A DNA stretch of 64,000 bases from Stenotrophomonas humi (GCF_001431415.1 NZ_LDJI01000010.1:1-64000); one strand, 5' to 3'. Shown: positions 36,284-44,849, numbered from the stretch's first letter. A program made the numbers and translations. The notes: generated by a model from the sequence alone, not told the origin.

Positions 36284-36301
36284 GTTGTCTCTCCTCAACA
36301 T
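36282..36301 (-). promoter_or_regulatory. Start-codon hairpin with Shine-Dalgarno in loop, receptor 3
   Basis: On the minus strand, stem ATGTTG / CAACAT closes the loop AGGAGAGA. The loop is identical to that of receptor 2. One stem pair is swapped from A-T to T-A, a compensatory change. The AT of the ATG start is in the 3' arm. Confidence 0.65.
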
Positions 36302-36372
36302 CGGGTTGGATGGCACTGGCGTGCCGCGGTGTTCGTGTCGCTTTACTGCTGTCTTGCTGGTGGATCTGTTGC

Positions 36373-37407
36373 TTATGCTGCGAAGGCTTTGGTTGCCGTC
36401 TTTTCCAGATACCAACTGGCGGCGCCGATGACGCCCAGTTGCCCGTGCTCTACCAGCTTCACGGGAATGCTTTGCAACGCCTTGGTCATCGGCCCCTTGT
36501 TGAGGAAGCGTTCGACGAAGGTGCTGTTCAAAAGGAATTGGCTGATCTTCGGCAGGATGCCGCCGGCCAGATAGATGCCGCCCTGCACGCCATAGAGCAG
36601 GGCCATGTCGCCGATGGTGGAGCCGAGGATTCCGCAGAACAGCTGCAGGGTTTCCACGGCCAGCGGGTCGCTGCCATCACAGGCGGCGGCGCTCACGGCA
36701 TCGGGCGTTGCATGCGTGGGCGTGGTGCCGCGCACCGCGCACAGCGCGTTGTAAAGATTGAGCAGGCCGGGGCCGGACAAGGCCTGTTCGATCGAGACAT
36801 GGCTGCGGTCGCGCAACATCTGCTGCAACACGGCCATTTCCAGTTCGGTGGTCGCGGCCAGCGACGCCTGACCGGCTTCGGTAGCCAATACGACGGAGCG
36901 GTTGCCAACCGGAATCCACACCGCTGCACCCAGGCCGGTACCCGGGCCAATGACCAAGGTGGGGCCGCGCGGCGCGTCGGCCGGGCCGGTGAGCTGCAGC
37001 ACCTGGCTCGCACTGATGTGCGCGGCGGCGTGGGCGACGGCTTCGAAATCGTTGACCAGATGCACCGCCTCGAACCCCAGGTCCTGGCGGATGCGGTTGG
37101 ACGACAGCGGCCAGGGCAGGTTGGCGGTGATCACGGTACCGTCCGGCAGTGCGTAGCCGGCGGTGGCGATGACGCAGTCGGCTACCGCATTGGTATGGCT
37201 GGCGAAGTCGGCAAGGATCGCGCTGAGGCTGGGGTGATCGGCGCAACGGTATTTGCGGTAGGACAGCACGTCGATGGCGTGCCCTTCACCCACGCCCGGC
37301 TGGATCAAGCCGACGCGGACATGGGTGCCGCCGACGTCGGCGGCGAAGAACGGCCGGGCGGCGCAGTCGTAACGGGTGGTCTGCAGCGGGGGGACGACAG
37401 CGGTCAC
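36373..37407 (-). CDS. nagK: GlcNAc kinase / glucokinase-family sugar kinase (copy 2)
   Basis: The 344-residue Glk-family kinase has the same motifs as copy 1 (AADVGGTHVRVGL, LVNDFEAVAHA, VIGPGTGLG) and the same predicted role. The only start fitting the phosphate loop is GTG, preceded by AGGGA. The operator TGACAACGATGTCA lies 69 bp upstream. It is divergent from the nag operon, with both promoters in a 369-bp gap. The conserved block ends close to the C-terminus, after which the tail is just EKTATKAFAA. Confidence 0.85.
   Translation of the reverse strand: MTAVVPPLQTTRYDCAARPFFAADVGGTHVRVGLIQPGVGEGHAIDVLSYRKYRCADHPSLSAILADFASHTNAVADCVIATAGYALPDGTVITANLPWPLSSNRIRQDLGFEAVHLVNDFEAVAHAAAHISASQVLQLTGPADAPRGPTLVIGPGTGLGAAVWIPVGNRSVVLATEAGQASLAATTELEMAVLQQMLRDRSHVSIEQALSGPGLLNLYNALCAVRGTTPTHATPDAVSAAACDGSDPLAVETLQLFCGILGSTIGDMALLYGVQGGIYLAGGILPKISQFLLNSTFVERFLNKGPMTKALQSIPVKLVEHGQLGVIGAASWYLEKTATKAFAA
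36405..37176. repeat. 772-bp block duplicated between kinase genes (copy B)
   Basis: Partner of 29719-30490. The alignment has no gaps, and the paralogues diverge sharply outside it. Confidence 0.9.
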
Positions 37408-37475
37408 TCGATTTCCCTATGGCGATGGCCAGCGCCCGACAGGACGCCATTCGGGGGCCGAGTCTGTAATCCTTC

Positions 37476-37489
37476 TGACAACGATGTCA
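37476..37489. promoter_or_regulatory. Predicted NagQ operator (nag box) of kinase copy 2
   Basis: TGACAACGATGTCA, identical to the site before kinase copy 1 and 69 bp upstream of the GTG. The minus-strand TTGACA within it may be the -35 element. Confidence 0.75.
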
Positions 37490-37675
37490 ACGAATAATTG
37501 CAAGTTTCGATGCTGCACTGCAGCGCTTCCGCGCAAACTCTGCAATCACCGTATTTGTTGCATTCGATAACGTCATCAACGTTGCATCAAGGGTTTTGGG
37601 GGGTAAACCCTGAGCGGTCCGGCCTTGCGCCGGTTTGTGGGCGTATTGCGGTGTTCTGCTAGCCGACACGCATTG

Positions 37676-37704
37676 TTGACAAACCTGTCGGCAGCAAACA
37701 ATAA
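37676..37704 (+). promoter_or_regulatory. Sigma70-type promoter of the nag operon
   Basis: TTGACA (37676-37681), a 17-bp spacer, and CAATAA (37699-37704) about 70 bp before the nagP ATG. The operator-like site begins 4 bp after the -10 box, so a bound repressor would cover the transcription start. Confidence 0.65.
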
Positions 37705-37707
37705 ATG

Positions 37708-37721
37708 TGACAACGTTGTTC
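37708..37721. promoter_or_regulatory. Predicted NagQ operator of the nag operon
   Basis: TGACAACGTTGTTC shares the left arm TGACAACG with the other two sites; the right arm is degenerate, although ACAACGTTGT is itself palindromic. It overlaps the predicted transcription start. Confidence 0.7.
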
Positions 37722-37776
37722 CCACATGATCACCTGACGGCCTGATCCGTTTCCCGCATCTGCAGGAGCCTTGCCC

Positions 37777-39069
37777 ATGTCTGCTGTTCCCGCTTCTTCG
37801 CCGCGTACCGGTACGGCGTCGTCCATCGCCATCGTCGGCGTGCTGTTTTTCATCCTTGGCTTCTTCACCTGGCTCAACGGGCCGCTCATCACCTTCGTGC
37901 AGTTGGCTTTCCAGGTCAGCGAGATTTCCGCATTCCTGGTGCTGATGGTGTTCTACCTCTCGTACTTCTTCCTCGCGATTCCAGCGTCATGGATCCTGCG
38001 CCGGACCGGCATGAAGAAGGGCCTGGCCCTGAGCCTGATGGTGATGGCGGTCGGGGCAGCGGCGTTCGGTCAGTTCGCCACCTGGCGCATTTTCCCGGGC
38101 GCACTGGCGAGCCTGTTCGTGCTCGGCGGTGGCATGGCATTGCTGCAGACCTCGGTCAATCCATACATCTCCATCCTCGGCCCGATCGAAACCGCGGCGC
38201 GCCGCATCGCATTGATGGGCATCTGCAACAAGATCGCCGGCATCCTCGCGCCGCTGCTGCTTGGCTCGCTGGTACTGCATGGGGTAGGCGACCTGGCCGC
38301 TGAAGTGGCCAAAGCGGATCCGGCAACCCGTGAAGCGCTGCTCGATGGCTTTGCCGGCGGCATTCGTGGCTTCTACATGGTGATGTTCGCGATTCTGCTG
38401 GTGGCTTCGGTCGCCGTGCTGATGTCGCCGCTGCCGGAAGTCAGTGCCGAGGAATCCAACTCCGCGCCGGGTCAGGGGGGCGGTGCGGCCAAGCAGAGCA
38501 TCTTCCAGTTCCCGCACCTGTGGCTGGGTGTGATCTGTCTGTTCCTGTATGTGGGCGTTGAAGTGATGGCCGGTGATGCCATCGGCACCTACGGCCATGC
38601 GTTTGGCCTGCCGCTGGACCAGACCAAGTTCTTCACTTCCTTCACCCTGTTCGCGATGCTGGTGGGTTATCTCGCCGGCCTGCTGCTGATCCCGCGTTAT
38701 ATCTCGCAGGAAAAGTACCTGGCCGTGTCAGCGGTGCTGGGTGTGCTGTTCACCCTGGGGGCCTTCTTCACCCACGGCTACGTGTCGGTGGGCTTCGTGG
38801 CCGCGCTGGGCTTTGCCAACGCCATGATGTGGCCGGCAATTTTCCCGCTGGCCATCCGTGGCCTGGGGCGCTTCACCCAGACCGGTTCGGCCCTGCTGGT
38901 GATGGGTATCGCCGGTGGCGCGATCATTCCGCAGGCCTTCGCCCTGCTCAAGCACGCGTACCCGGAAGACTTCCAGATGGTGTTCGCGGCGCTGATGATC
39001 CCCTGCTACCTGTACATCCTGTATTTCGGCACGGTCGGACATAGCGCGGGCAAGGCACGTGGCGCCTGA
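37777..39069 (+). CDS. nagP: GlcNAc inner-membrane transporter (FucP-like MFS)
   Basis: The 430-residue product is a major-facilitator transporter with about 12 hydrophobic segments, of the FucP/NagP sugar:proton symporter type (FFILGFFTWLNGPLITF, QTSVNPYISILGP, ANAMMWPAIFPLAIRGLG). It would carry GlcNAc from periplasm to cytoplasm. AGGAG lies 9 bp before the ATG; a TTG two codons earlier is less likely. It is the first gene of nagP-nagQ-nagB-nagA-nagX and sits directly behind the operator and promoter. Confidence 0.92.
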   Translation: MSAVPASSPRTGTASSIAIVGVLFFILGFFTWLNGPLITFVQLAFQVSEISAFLVLMVFYLSYFFLAIPASWILRRTGMKKGLALSLMVMAVGAAAFGQFATWRIFPGALASLFVLGGGMALLQTSVNPYISILGPIETAARRIALMGICNKIAGILAPLLLGSLVLHGVGDLAAEVAKADPATREALLDGFAGGIRGFYMVMFAILLVASVAVLMSPLPEVSAEESNSAPGQGGGAAKQSIFQFPHLWLGVICLFLYVGVEVMAGDAIGTYGHAFGLPLDQTKFFTSFTLFAMLVGYLAGLLLIPRYISQEKYLAVSAVLGVLFTLGAFFTHGYVSVGFVAALGFANAMMWPAIFPLAIRGLGRFTQTGSALLVMGIAGGAIIPQAFALLKHAYPEDFQMVFAALMIPCYLYILYFGTVGHSAGKARGA

Positions 39070-39112
39070 ATCGAGCATCATGGCGGCCATCAAGCCAACG
39101 CAGGAACCGGTT

Positions 39113-40189
39113 ATGCGTAGACCCACCATCAAGGATGTTGCCGAGCGGGCCAAGGTATCGCTGAAGACCGTCTCGCGGGTCATCAACAACGAGCCTTCGG
39201 TGATGCAGGCCACGCGCGCGCGCGTACTGCGCGCCGTGGCGGAACTGGATTACGAACCGGATCCGTCCGCACGCAACCTGCGCAGCAACACCACCTTCGT
39301 GATCGGGCTGGTGTATGACAACCCCAATCCGTACCACATCATCGGTGTGCAGAACGGCGTGTTGTCGGCGTGTCGAGAGACCGGCTTCGGCCTGCAGATC
39401 CACCCGTGCGATTCCACCTCGCCAATGCTGGCCGAGGAGCTGGCCGACTGGGTGCAGCGCTCGCGCCTGGCGGGTCTGGTGCTGACCGCGCCGATGTCCG
39501 AGCGCCCGGAACTGGTCGCCGCGCTCAACGCGCGTGGCATCAAGACGGTGCGCATCATCGCCGCCACCGAAGACCCGGGCGATGGTCCGTGCGTGTTCGT
39601 TGACGACCGCGATGCCGCTTACGAAATCACCGAGCACCTGATCCAGCTGGGCCACCAGCGCATCGGTTTCCTGTGGGGCGGCACCTCGCACCATTCCAGT
39701 GGCGAACGCTATGCCGGCTACGAAGCGGCGCTGAAGGATTACGGCATCCCGCTGGACAAGCACCTGGTGATTCCGGGTGATTACACCTTCGACGATGGCT
39801 TCCGCGGTGCGCGCCGCTTGCTGGCACTGCGTGAACCGCCGACCGCCATCTTCGGCTCCAACGATGAAATCGCCGCCGGCGTGCTGGCGGCGGCCAATTC
39901 AGCCGGCTTGAACGTGCCGTACGACCTGTCCATCGCCGGTTTCGAGGACAGCCCGTTCTCGCGCCAGTCGTGGCCGGCGCTGACCACCGCCAAGCAGGCG
40001 ACCGGCGATATCGCCCGGCACGCCGCGCGCTTGCTGATCAGCCAGCTGCGCAGCGATGCCTACGACGACAGTCCCCTGCAATTGCAGAACCAGGGCTTCG
40101 TGCCGCAGCTGGTGGTGCGTGGTTCCACCGCGCCGCTGCGTCAGCAGCCCGCGCGCCCCCCTTCAACTCCCCCCGACCTTTCCGAGTAA
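39113..40189 (+). CDS. nagQ: LacI-family repressor of GlcNAc genes (NagQ-like)
   Basis: The 358-residue LacI-family regulator has an N-terminal helix-turn-helix (TIKDVAERAKVSLKTVSRV, hinge region ARNLRSN) and a periplasmic-binding-protein-like effector domain (VIGLVYDNPNPYHI, FVDDRDAAYEIT, TAIFGSNDEIAAG). It lies inside the nag operon and probably binds the TGACA-N4-TGTCA sites, with GlcNAc-6-P or a related sugar phosphate as inducer. The start at 39113 has a weak CAGGAA site; an ATG at 39080 is an alternative. Confidence 0.9.
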   Translation: MRRPTIKDVAERAKVSLKTVSRVINNEPSVMQATRARVLRAVAELDYEPDPSARNLRSNTTFVIGLVYDNPNPYHIIGVQNGVLSACRETGFGLQIHPCDSTSPMLAEELADWVQRSRLAGLVLTAPMSERPELVAALNARGIKTVRIIAATEDPGDGPCVFVDDRDAAYEITEHLIQLGHQRIGFLWGGTSHHSSGERYAGYEAALKDYGIPLDKHLVIPGDYTFDDGFRGARRLLALREPPTAIFGSNDEIAAGVLAAANSAGLNVPYDLSIAGFEDSPFSRQSWPALTTAKQATGDIARHAARLLISQLRSDAYDDSPLQLQNQGFVPQLVVRGSTAPLRQQPARPPSTPPDLSE

Positions 40190-40195
40190 TGATCC

Positions 40196-41224
40196 ATGGC
40201 ACTGCCGAGTGAGACGCAAACCCTGATGTTCCGCGAGGCTGCCGAAAGCGCCTCCGTCATCGCCGCCCAGTTCGCCCGCAACCGTGACGTGGTCCAGGCC
40301 CTTGCGACCGACCTGCGGCAGAGCCCGCCGCCGTTCGTTGTGACGTGCGCACGCGGCAGTTCCGATCACGCGGCAACCTATGCCAAGTACCTGTTCGAGA
40401 CCCAACTGGGGCTCGTGACGGCCTCGGCATCGCCGTCGGTGGGTTCGGTCTATGAAGCACCGCTGCAGGTACGCGGTGCGCTGTACATCGTGATCTCGCA
40501 GTCGGGCAAGAGCCCGGACCTGCTGCGCAATGCCGAAGCCGCCAAGGCCGCTGGCGCACGCGTGGTGGCGCTGGTCAACGTCGAGGATTCGCCGCTTGCG
40601 CTGCTGGCCGACACGGTGATCCCGCTGGGCGCCGGTGCCGAGCGCAGTGTTGCCGCGACCAAGAGCTACCTCGCTTCGCTGGCTGCAATCCTGCAGTTGG
40701 GTGCGTACTGGAAGAACGATCCGACGCTGATTGCCGCGCTTGATGCATTGCCGGCGGCGATGTCCAAGGCATGGGAGTGCGATTGGACCGCACTGACCGA
40801 TGGTCTGGTCGAAGCGCACAACCTGTTCGTACTGGGCCGGGGCCCGGGCCTGGCCGCCGCGCAGGAAGCCGCCCTCAAGTTCAAGGAAACCTGCGGCCTG
40901 CATGCCGAAGGCTACAGCTCGGCCGAAGTGAAGCACGGCCCGATGGCGCTGGTCGGCAAGGATTTCCCGGTGCTTGCGTTTGCGCAGCCCGATGAAACCG
41001 GCACCGGTACCCGCGCGGTGGCCGAAGAATTCGCCGCGCGTGGTGCGCACGTATGGCTGGCGGGTGAGGGCGGCAGCCTGCCGACCGTTGCTGCACCGCA
41101 TGCCTTGTGCGCGCCGCTGCTGACCATCCAGAGTTTCTACCGCGCGATCAATGCGCTGGCGCTGCGCCGTGGCAACAACCCGGACCTGCCGCCGCATCTG
41201 AACAAGGTCACGGAAACGGTCTGA
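40196..41224 (+). CDS. nagB: SIS-domain glucosamine-6-phosphate deaminase (NagB-II)
   Basis: The 342-residue protein has two SIS domains related to the isomerase half of GlmS but no glutaminase domain, as in NagB-II enzymes that turn GlcN-6-P into fructose-6-P and ammonia. Motifs: TCARGSSDHAATYAKY, VISQSGKSPDLL, AATKSYLASLAA, and the isomerase-like CGLHAEGYSSAEVKHGPMAL. It begins 6 bp after nagQ, and its stop overlaps the nagA ATG by one base. It is not homologous to the E. coli NagB type. Confidence 0.92.
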   Translation: MALPSETQTLMFREAAESASVIAAQFARNRDVVQALATDLRQSPPPFVVTCARGSSDHAATYAKYLFETQLGLVTASASPSVGSVYEAPLQVRGALYIVISQSGKSPDLLRNAEAAKAAGARVVALVNVEDSPLALLADTVIPLGAGAERSVAATKSYLASLAAILQLGAYWKNDPTLIAALDALPAAMSKAWECDWTALTDGLVEAHNLFVLGRGPGLAAAQEAALKFKETCGLHAEGYSSAEVKHGPMALVGKDFPVLAFAQPDETGTGTRAVAEEFAARGAHVWLAGEGGSLPTVAAPHALCAPLLTIQSFYRAINALALRRGNNPDLPPHLNKVTETV

Positions 41225-42366
41225 TGAAAACCGTACTGCGCAATGGCCGCATTCTTGTCGGCGAGGACTTCCGTGACGATGTTGCCGTCGTGATCGAGGA
41301 CGACCGCATCGTTGCGGTCGTGGCGGCGGATGATGCCGCCGTTGCCGGTGCTGAGATGCAGGTGGATCTGGGCGGTGGCTGGCTGATGCCGGGCTTCATC
41401 GATGCCCAGGTCAACGGCGGCGGCGGTGCGTTGTTCAACAACCAGACCGATGTCGATGCGCTGCGCACGATGGTTGCCGGTCACCGCAAATATGGCACCA
41501 CCGGCATGCTGCCGACGCTGATCAGCGATGACGTCGAGGTGATGGCGCGTGCGGTGCAGGCCACGCGTGAAGCCATCGCGGCGAAGCTGCCGGGCGTGCT
41601 CGGCATCCACCTGGAAGGCCCGTACATCGCGCCTGCGCGCAAGGGCACGCATGACGCCGGCAAGTTCCGCGTCCCGGATGCCGATGAAGTGCGCATGGCC
41701 ACGTCGCTGGACAACGGCGTCACCCTGATCACGCTCGCGCCGGAACGCGTGCCGTTACAGACCATCAAGCAGATGGTGGCCAATTGCGCCATCGTCGCCG
41801 CCGGCCATACCGCCGGCACCTATGATGAAATCCGCGCCGGTCTGGATGCGGGCGTCACTGGCTTCACGCATCTGTACAACGCCATGTCACCGCTGCAGGG
41901 GCGCGATCCCGGTGCGGTGGGCGCGGCGCTGGAGGATGCCGACAGCTGGTGCGGTGTGATCGTCGATGGCGTGCACGTGCATCCGGCCAGCCTGCGCGTT
42001 GCGCTGGCAGCCAAGCCGCGTGGCAAGGTGTTCCTGGTGACGGATGCGATGCCGATGGTCGGCTCGGACAATCCCGCGTTCGAGCTGTATGGCGAAGTGA
42101 TCACCGCCGTCGATGGGGTGGTGCGCAATGCGGCCGGTTCGCTGGCGGGCTCGGCGCTGGACATGGTCACGGCGGTGCGCAACACGGTGAACCTGCTCGG
42201 TTTGCCGCTGGCGGAAGCCTCGCGCATGGCTTCGACCTATCCGGCACAGTTCCTCGGTCTGGATGATCGTTACGGTCATATCGCAGCGGGCTACCAGGCA
42301 GATTTCGTGTGGCTGGATCAGGACATGCAGGTCCAGGCGACCTGGATTTCCGGTCAGCGCGACTGA
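41224..42366 (+). CDS. nagA: N-acetylglucosamine-6-phosphate deacetylase
   Basis: The 380-residue amidohydrolase removes acetate from GlcNAc-6-P to give GlcN-6-P for NagB. Signature segments: GGWLMPGFIDAQVNGGGG, the metal-ligand Glu in HLEGPYIAP, His in AAGHTAGTYDE, His in THLYNAMSPL, and the catalytic Asp in LVTDAMPMVG. It is translationally coupled to nagB by an overlap of stop and start. Confidence 0.95.
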   Translation: MKTVLRNGRILVGEDFRDDVAVVIEDDRIVAVVAADDAAVAGAEMQVDLGGGWLMPGFIDAQVNGGGGALFNNQTDVDALRTMVAGHRKYGTTGMLPTLISDDVEVMARAVQATREAIAAKLPGVLGIHLEGPYIAPARKGTHDAGKFRVPDADEVRMATSLDNGVTLITLAPERVPLQTIKQMVANCAIVAAGHTAGTYDEIRAGLDAGVTGFTHLYNAMSPLQGRDPGAVGAALEDADSWCGVIVDGVHVHPASLRVALAAKPRGKVFLVTDAMPMVGSDNPAFELYGEVITAVDGVVRNAAGSLAGSALDMVTAVRNTVNLLGLPLAEASRMASTYPAQFLGLDDRYGHIAAGYQADFVWLDQDMQVQATWISGQRD

Positions 42367-42377
42367 GTCAGCTCTCG

Positions 42378-43445
42378 ATGAACAAGCTCGCCCGTTACGC
42401 CTCGGTGGATGCCCTGCGGGGCATCACCGTGGCAGCCATGCTGCTGGTCAACAATCCCGGCAGCTGGAGCTACATTTACGCGCCGCTGCGGCATTCCGAG
42501 TGGCATGGCTGCACGCCGACGGATCTGGTGTTCCCGTTCTTCCTGGTGATTGTTGGCGTGTCCATCGCGCTGGGCGTGGTGCCGCGAGTGGAGCAGGGCG
42601 CGGATCGTGCCGCACTCAGCCGAACCTTGTTGGTGCGGGTGGTGCGCATTCTCGGTCTCGGTCTGCTGCTGCATGTTCTTGCGTGGTGGTGGCTGGATCT
42701 TCCGCACTACCGGCCATGGGGCGTGCTGCAACGTATTGGCCTGTGTTTTGCGGCCGCGGGGATGATTGCGATCTGGCTGCGGCCACGCACACAGTGGCTG
42801 TGCCTTGGCGTGCTGTTGTCCGGCTACGCCGCATTGCTGGTAGCCGGCGGTTCGCTGGAGCCTTGGCTCAATCTGGCAAGTCGGGTTGATGCAACGCTGC
42901 TGGGGCCGCTGTTGTATCAGTACGACCCGGCCACGGGCCTCGGTCACGATCCGGAAGGCCTGCTGTCCACGCTGGGCGCACTGGCTTCGACGCTGATCGG
43001 CCTGCGGGCTGGCGCCATGCTGCGGCAGCGCCCCTGGCGATTGCTGCCGACCGCCGCGGTGTTGTTGATTGCAGGTTGGCTGTGGTCGCAATGGCTACCC
43101 TTCAACAAGAACCTGTGGACGCCTTCCTATGTGCTGTGGACCGCAGGGTGGGCGCTCGCCGCGCTGTGGCTGGCGCACATCCTGATTGATTGCAGGCAGT
43201 GGCCTGCGTTGGGTCGCCGCTTCGGGGTCAACGCCATCACCGCCTATGCCGGTTCCTCGGCCATGGTGCTGGCAATGATGGCCAGCGGCAGCTGGGGCTG
43301 GTTGTACACGCATGTGTTTGATCGCTTGATCACCCCGTTGGCTGGCGCCCAGGCCGCGTCACTGGCGATGGCGGTGGCGTTCCTCGCGCTGTGGTGGTTG
43401 CCGATGGCGTGGATGGACCGGCGCAGGATCTATCTGAAGGTCTAA
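42378..43445 (+). CDS. nagX: NagX-like membrane protein (HGSNAT/DUF5009 acyltransferase family)
   Basis: The 355-residue integral membrane protein has about ten hydrophobic segments. The N-terminal RYASVDALRGITVAAMLLVNNP and HSEWHGCTPTDLVFPFFLVIVGVSIA match the family of heparan-alpha-glucosaminide N-acetyltransferase and bacterial NagX. The conserved active-site His region, the HAxWHG-like motif, is present as HSEWHG. A transmembrane acetylation role is plausible but not shown for NagX; its place at the end of a nag operon is common. It begins 11 bp after nagA. Confidence 0.87.
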   Translation: MNKLARYASVDALRGITVAAMLLVNNPGSWSYIYAPLRHSEWHGCTPTDLVFPFFLVIVGVSIALGVVPRVEQGADRAALSRTLLVRVVRILGLGLLLHVLAWWWLDLPHYRPWGVLQRIGLCFAAAGMIAIWLRPRTQWLCLGVLLSGYAALLVAGGSLEPWLNLASRVDATLLGPLLYQYDPATGLGHDPEGLLSTLGALASTLIGLRAGAMLRQRPWRLLPTAAVLLIAGWLWSQWLPFNKNLWTPSYVLWTAGWALAALWLAHILIDCRQWPALGRRFGVNAITAYAGSSAMVLAMMASGSWGWLYTHVFDRLITPLAGAQAASLAMAVAFLALWWLPMAWMDRRRIYLKV

Positions 43446-43456
43446 CAACCTCGACG

Positions 43457-43528
43457 GTAGAGCGGAGCCATGCTCCGCTGATGCGCTCCCGGTTTAGCCT
43501 CTGTCGAGCGTGGCTCGGCATTACAGGG
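43457..43528. repeat. GTAG-headed REP pair after nagX
   Basis: The left element reads GTAG then AGCGGAGC-CAT-GCTCCGCT (perfect stem). About 30 bp on, an inverted, degenerate partner follows (on the minus strand TGCCGAGC-CAC-GCTCGACA, preceded by GTAA). It may stabilise or end the nag message. Confidence 0.7.
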
Positions 43529-43642
43529 TTGCTGTGGCGTTTGTGGCTGCAGTTGCAGGGTCTGCACCCTGTCGAAAGGCATGCTGTGGCGACATATGAC
43601 TTCATCCTATGCTGCCGCCTGACCAGTCATGGAGCAGACGCG

Positions 43643-44722
43643 ATGGTTGCTGAGAGGCGAGGGGTGTTGTTTCCGTTCTTTGGGTTGGCAGCAATTGCGT
43701 TGGCGTTTTCTGCCGACGCACAGCTGCCGACTGTGTCGGCACGTGAGCAGATGCTGACGTTGCTTGAGCGGGCCGCGCTGCACCGCGATCACGTGGATTG
43801 GCGCGGGTTGCGCCGCGATCTTGCAAATACCCCCGACCCACAGCGGCAACGAGTACTGCTGGATGACGCCATCCGGCGTGCAACCGCGGGCCATGGGCGA
43901 TGGCTGTCTGCGGACGAGGTCGACAGCAGAAGCAAACGCGTGAGTGTTCTGCAGCAGGGGACGGCAAGCTCAAGCGAACCTGTTGTCGCATCCACAACGG
44001 TGACGCTGGATCCTCGGCTTGGAATGATTGGTGTTGGTCCATATCTGACAGATCGCAGGCTCTCTGAGGCCCAACAATCGGCAGGTGGACGCCAATGGGC
44101 ATTGAATCTACAGGCCGCGATACGTCGACAGGACGATGGCAGCCGCTGTGGCTGGATACTGGATCTGCGTCAGAACAGTGGTGGCAATATGTGGCCAATG
44201 CTGCTCGGGGCCGGGCCGCTCCTGCATGGAAGTGTTGAGGAGTCGACGCCTGTTGGTTACTTCAGTGATGGTCGCAACACGCAGCCTTGGTACTACCGCA
44301 ATGGGACGGTGGGAGCGGGTCATCAGGTACACGTTGCACTGGGTGCGGAGGGCTATGTTCTCAAGCGGCCTGGATCGCCGGTTGCCGTGTTGCAGTCCGG
44401 ACGCACTGCAAGCTCCGGCGAAGCGATCGTATTGGCTTTGCGCGGGCGCCGGAACAGCCGCAGTTTTGGCTTTCCCACGGCGGGCTATTCCACCGGCAAC
44501 AACCCTGTGACGTTGGTGGATGGCAGCCTGCTGGTGTTGACCGGGACTGTGATGAAGGATCGAAACGGTATGGGCGACGGTGCAAGGATCTTTCCGAATA
44601 TGCCATCCAGAGACGATGAGGACATGGAGCGGGCAGCACGGCAATGGTTGCTGGCGCAGCCCGCCTGTACCGGAAGGCGGGAAGCGGCGGTGGCTCCCCT
44701 CCCCATCAACGTATCGCGCTGA
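43643..44722 (+). CDS. Exported S41-family peptidase-like protein
   Basis: The 359-residue protein has a signal peptide (LAAIALAFSADAQ) and an S41 (tail-specific protease/TSP) domain. Motifs: GWILDLRQNSGGNMWPMLLG, the likely nucleophile Ser in QSGRTASSGEAIVLAL, and FGFPTAGYSTGN where the basic residue would lie. A PDZ domain is not evident, unlike the Prc homologue at 6804. Codon use looks less GC3-biased than its neighbours, so it may be acquired. GGAG precedes the ATG. Confidence 0.78.
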   Translation: MVAERRGVLFPFFGLAAIALAFSADAQLPTVSAREQMLTLLERAALHRDHVDWRGLRRDLANTPDPQRQRVLLDDAIRRATAGHGRWLSADEVDSRSKRVSVLQQGTASSSEPVVASTTVTLDPRLGMIGVGPYLTDRRLSEAQQSAGGRQWALNLQAAIRRQDDGSRCGWILDLRQNSGGNMWPMLLGAGPLLHGSVEESTPVGYFSDGRNTQPWYYRNGTVGAGHQVHVALGAEGYVLKRPGSPVAVLQSGRTASSGEAIVLALRGRRNSRSFGFPTAGYSTGNNPVTLVDGSLLVLTGTVMKDRNGMGDGARIFPNMPSRDDEDMERAARQWLLAQPACTGRREAAVAPLPINVSR

Positions 44723-44763
44723 GCAGTGCATCCATGTCGCTTTTGACTGAGGAAGCCGATTGC

Positions 44764-44835
44764 TGTTGAGCGGAGCGATGCCCCGCCGCAGCGTCTCCGG
44801 TAAAGACTCTACCGAGCATGATTCGGCAATACGTG
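44764..44835. repeat. Degenerate GTAG-type REP pair
   Basis: GAGCGGAGCGATGCCCCGC and, inverted, GCCGAATCATGCTCGGTA form imperfect stems of the same type as the other repeats but with decayed heads. They lie between two convergent genes. Confidence 0.35.
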
Positions 44836-44849
44836 TAGTTACTCCTTGA

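Larger units (their letters stand above)
37408..37776. other. Divergent promoter region kinase copy 2 / nag operon
   Basis: 369 bp holding two operator-like sites (37476, 37708), a good sigma70 promoter for nagP, and an AACGT-N5-ACGTT inverted repeat (37569-37583) midway. No gene is seen. Confidence 0.7.

Noticed and set aside
33536-36574. A 1012-residue plus-strand open frame
   Set aside because: It is the antisense shadow of receptor 3. It has no domain, signal peptide or ribosome site, and the opposite strand reads as a complete TonB-dependent receptor.
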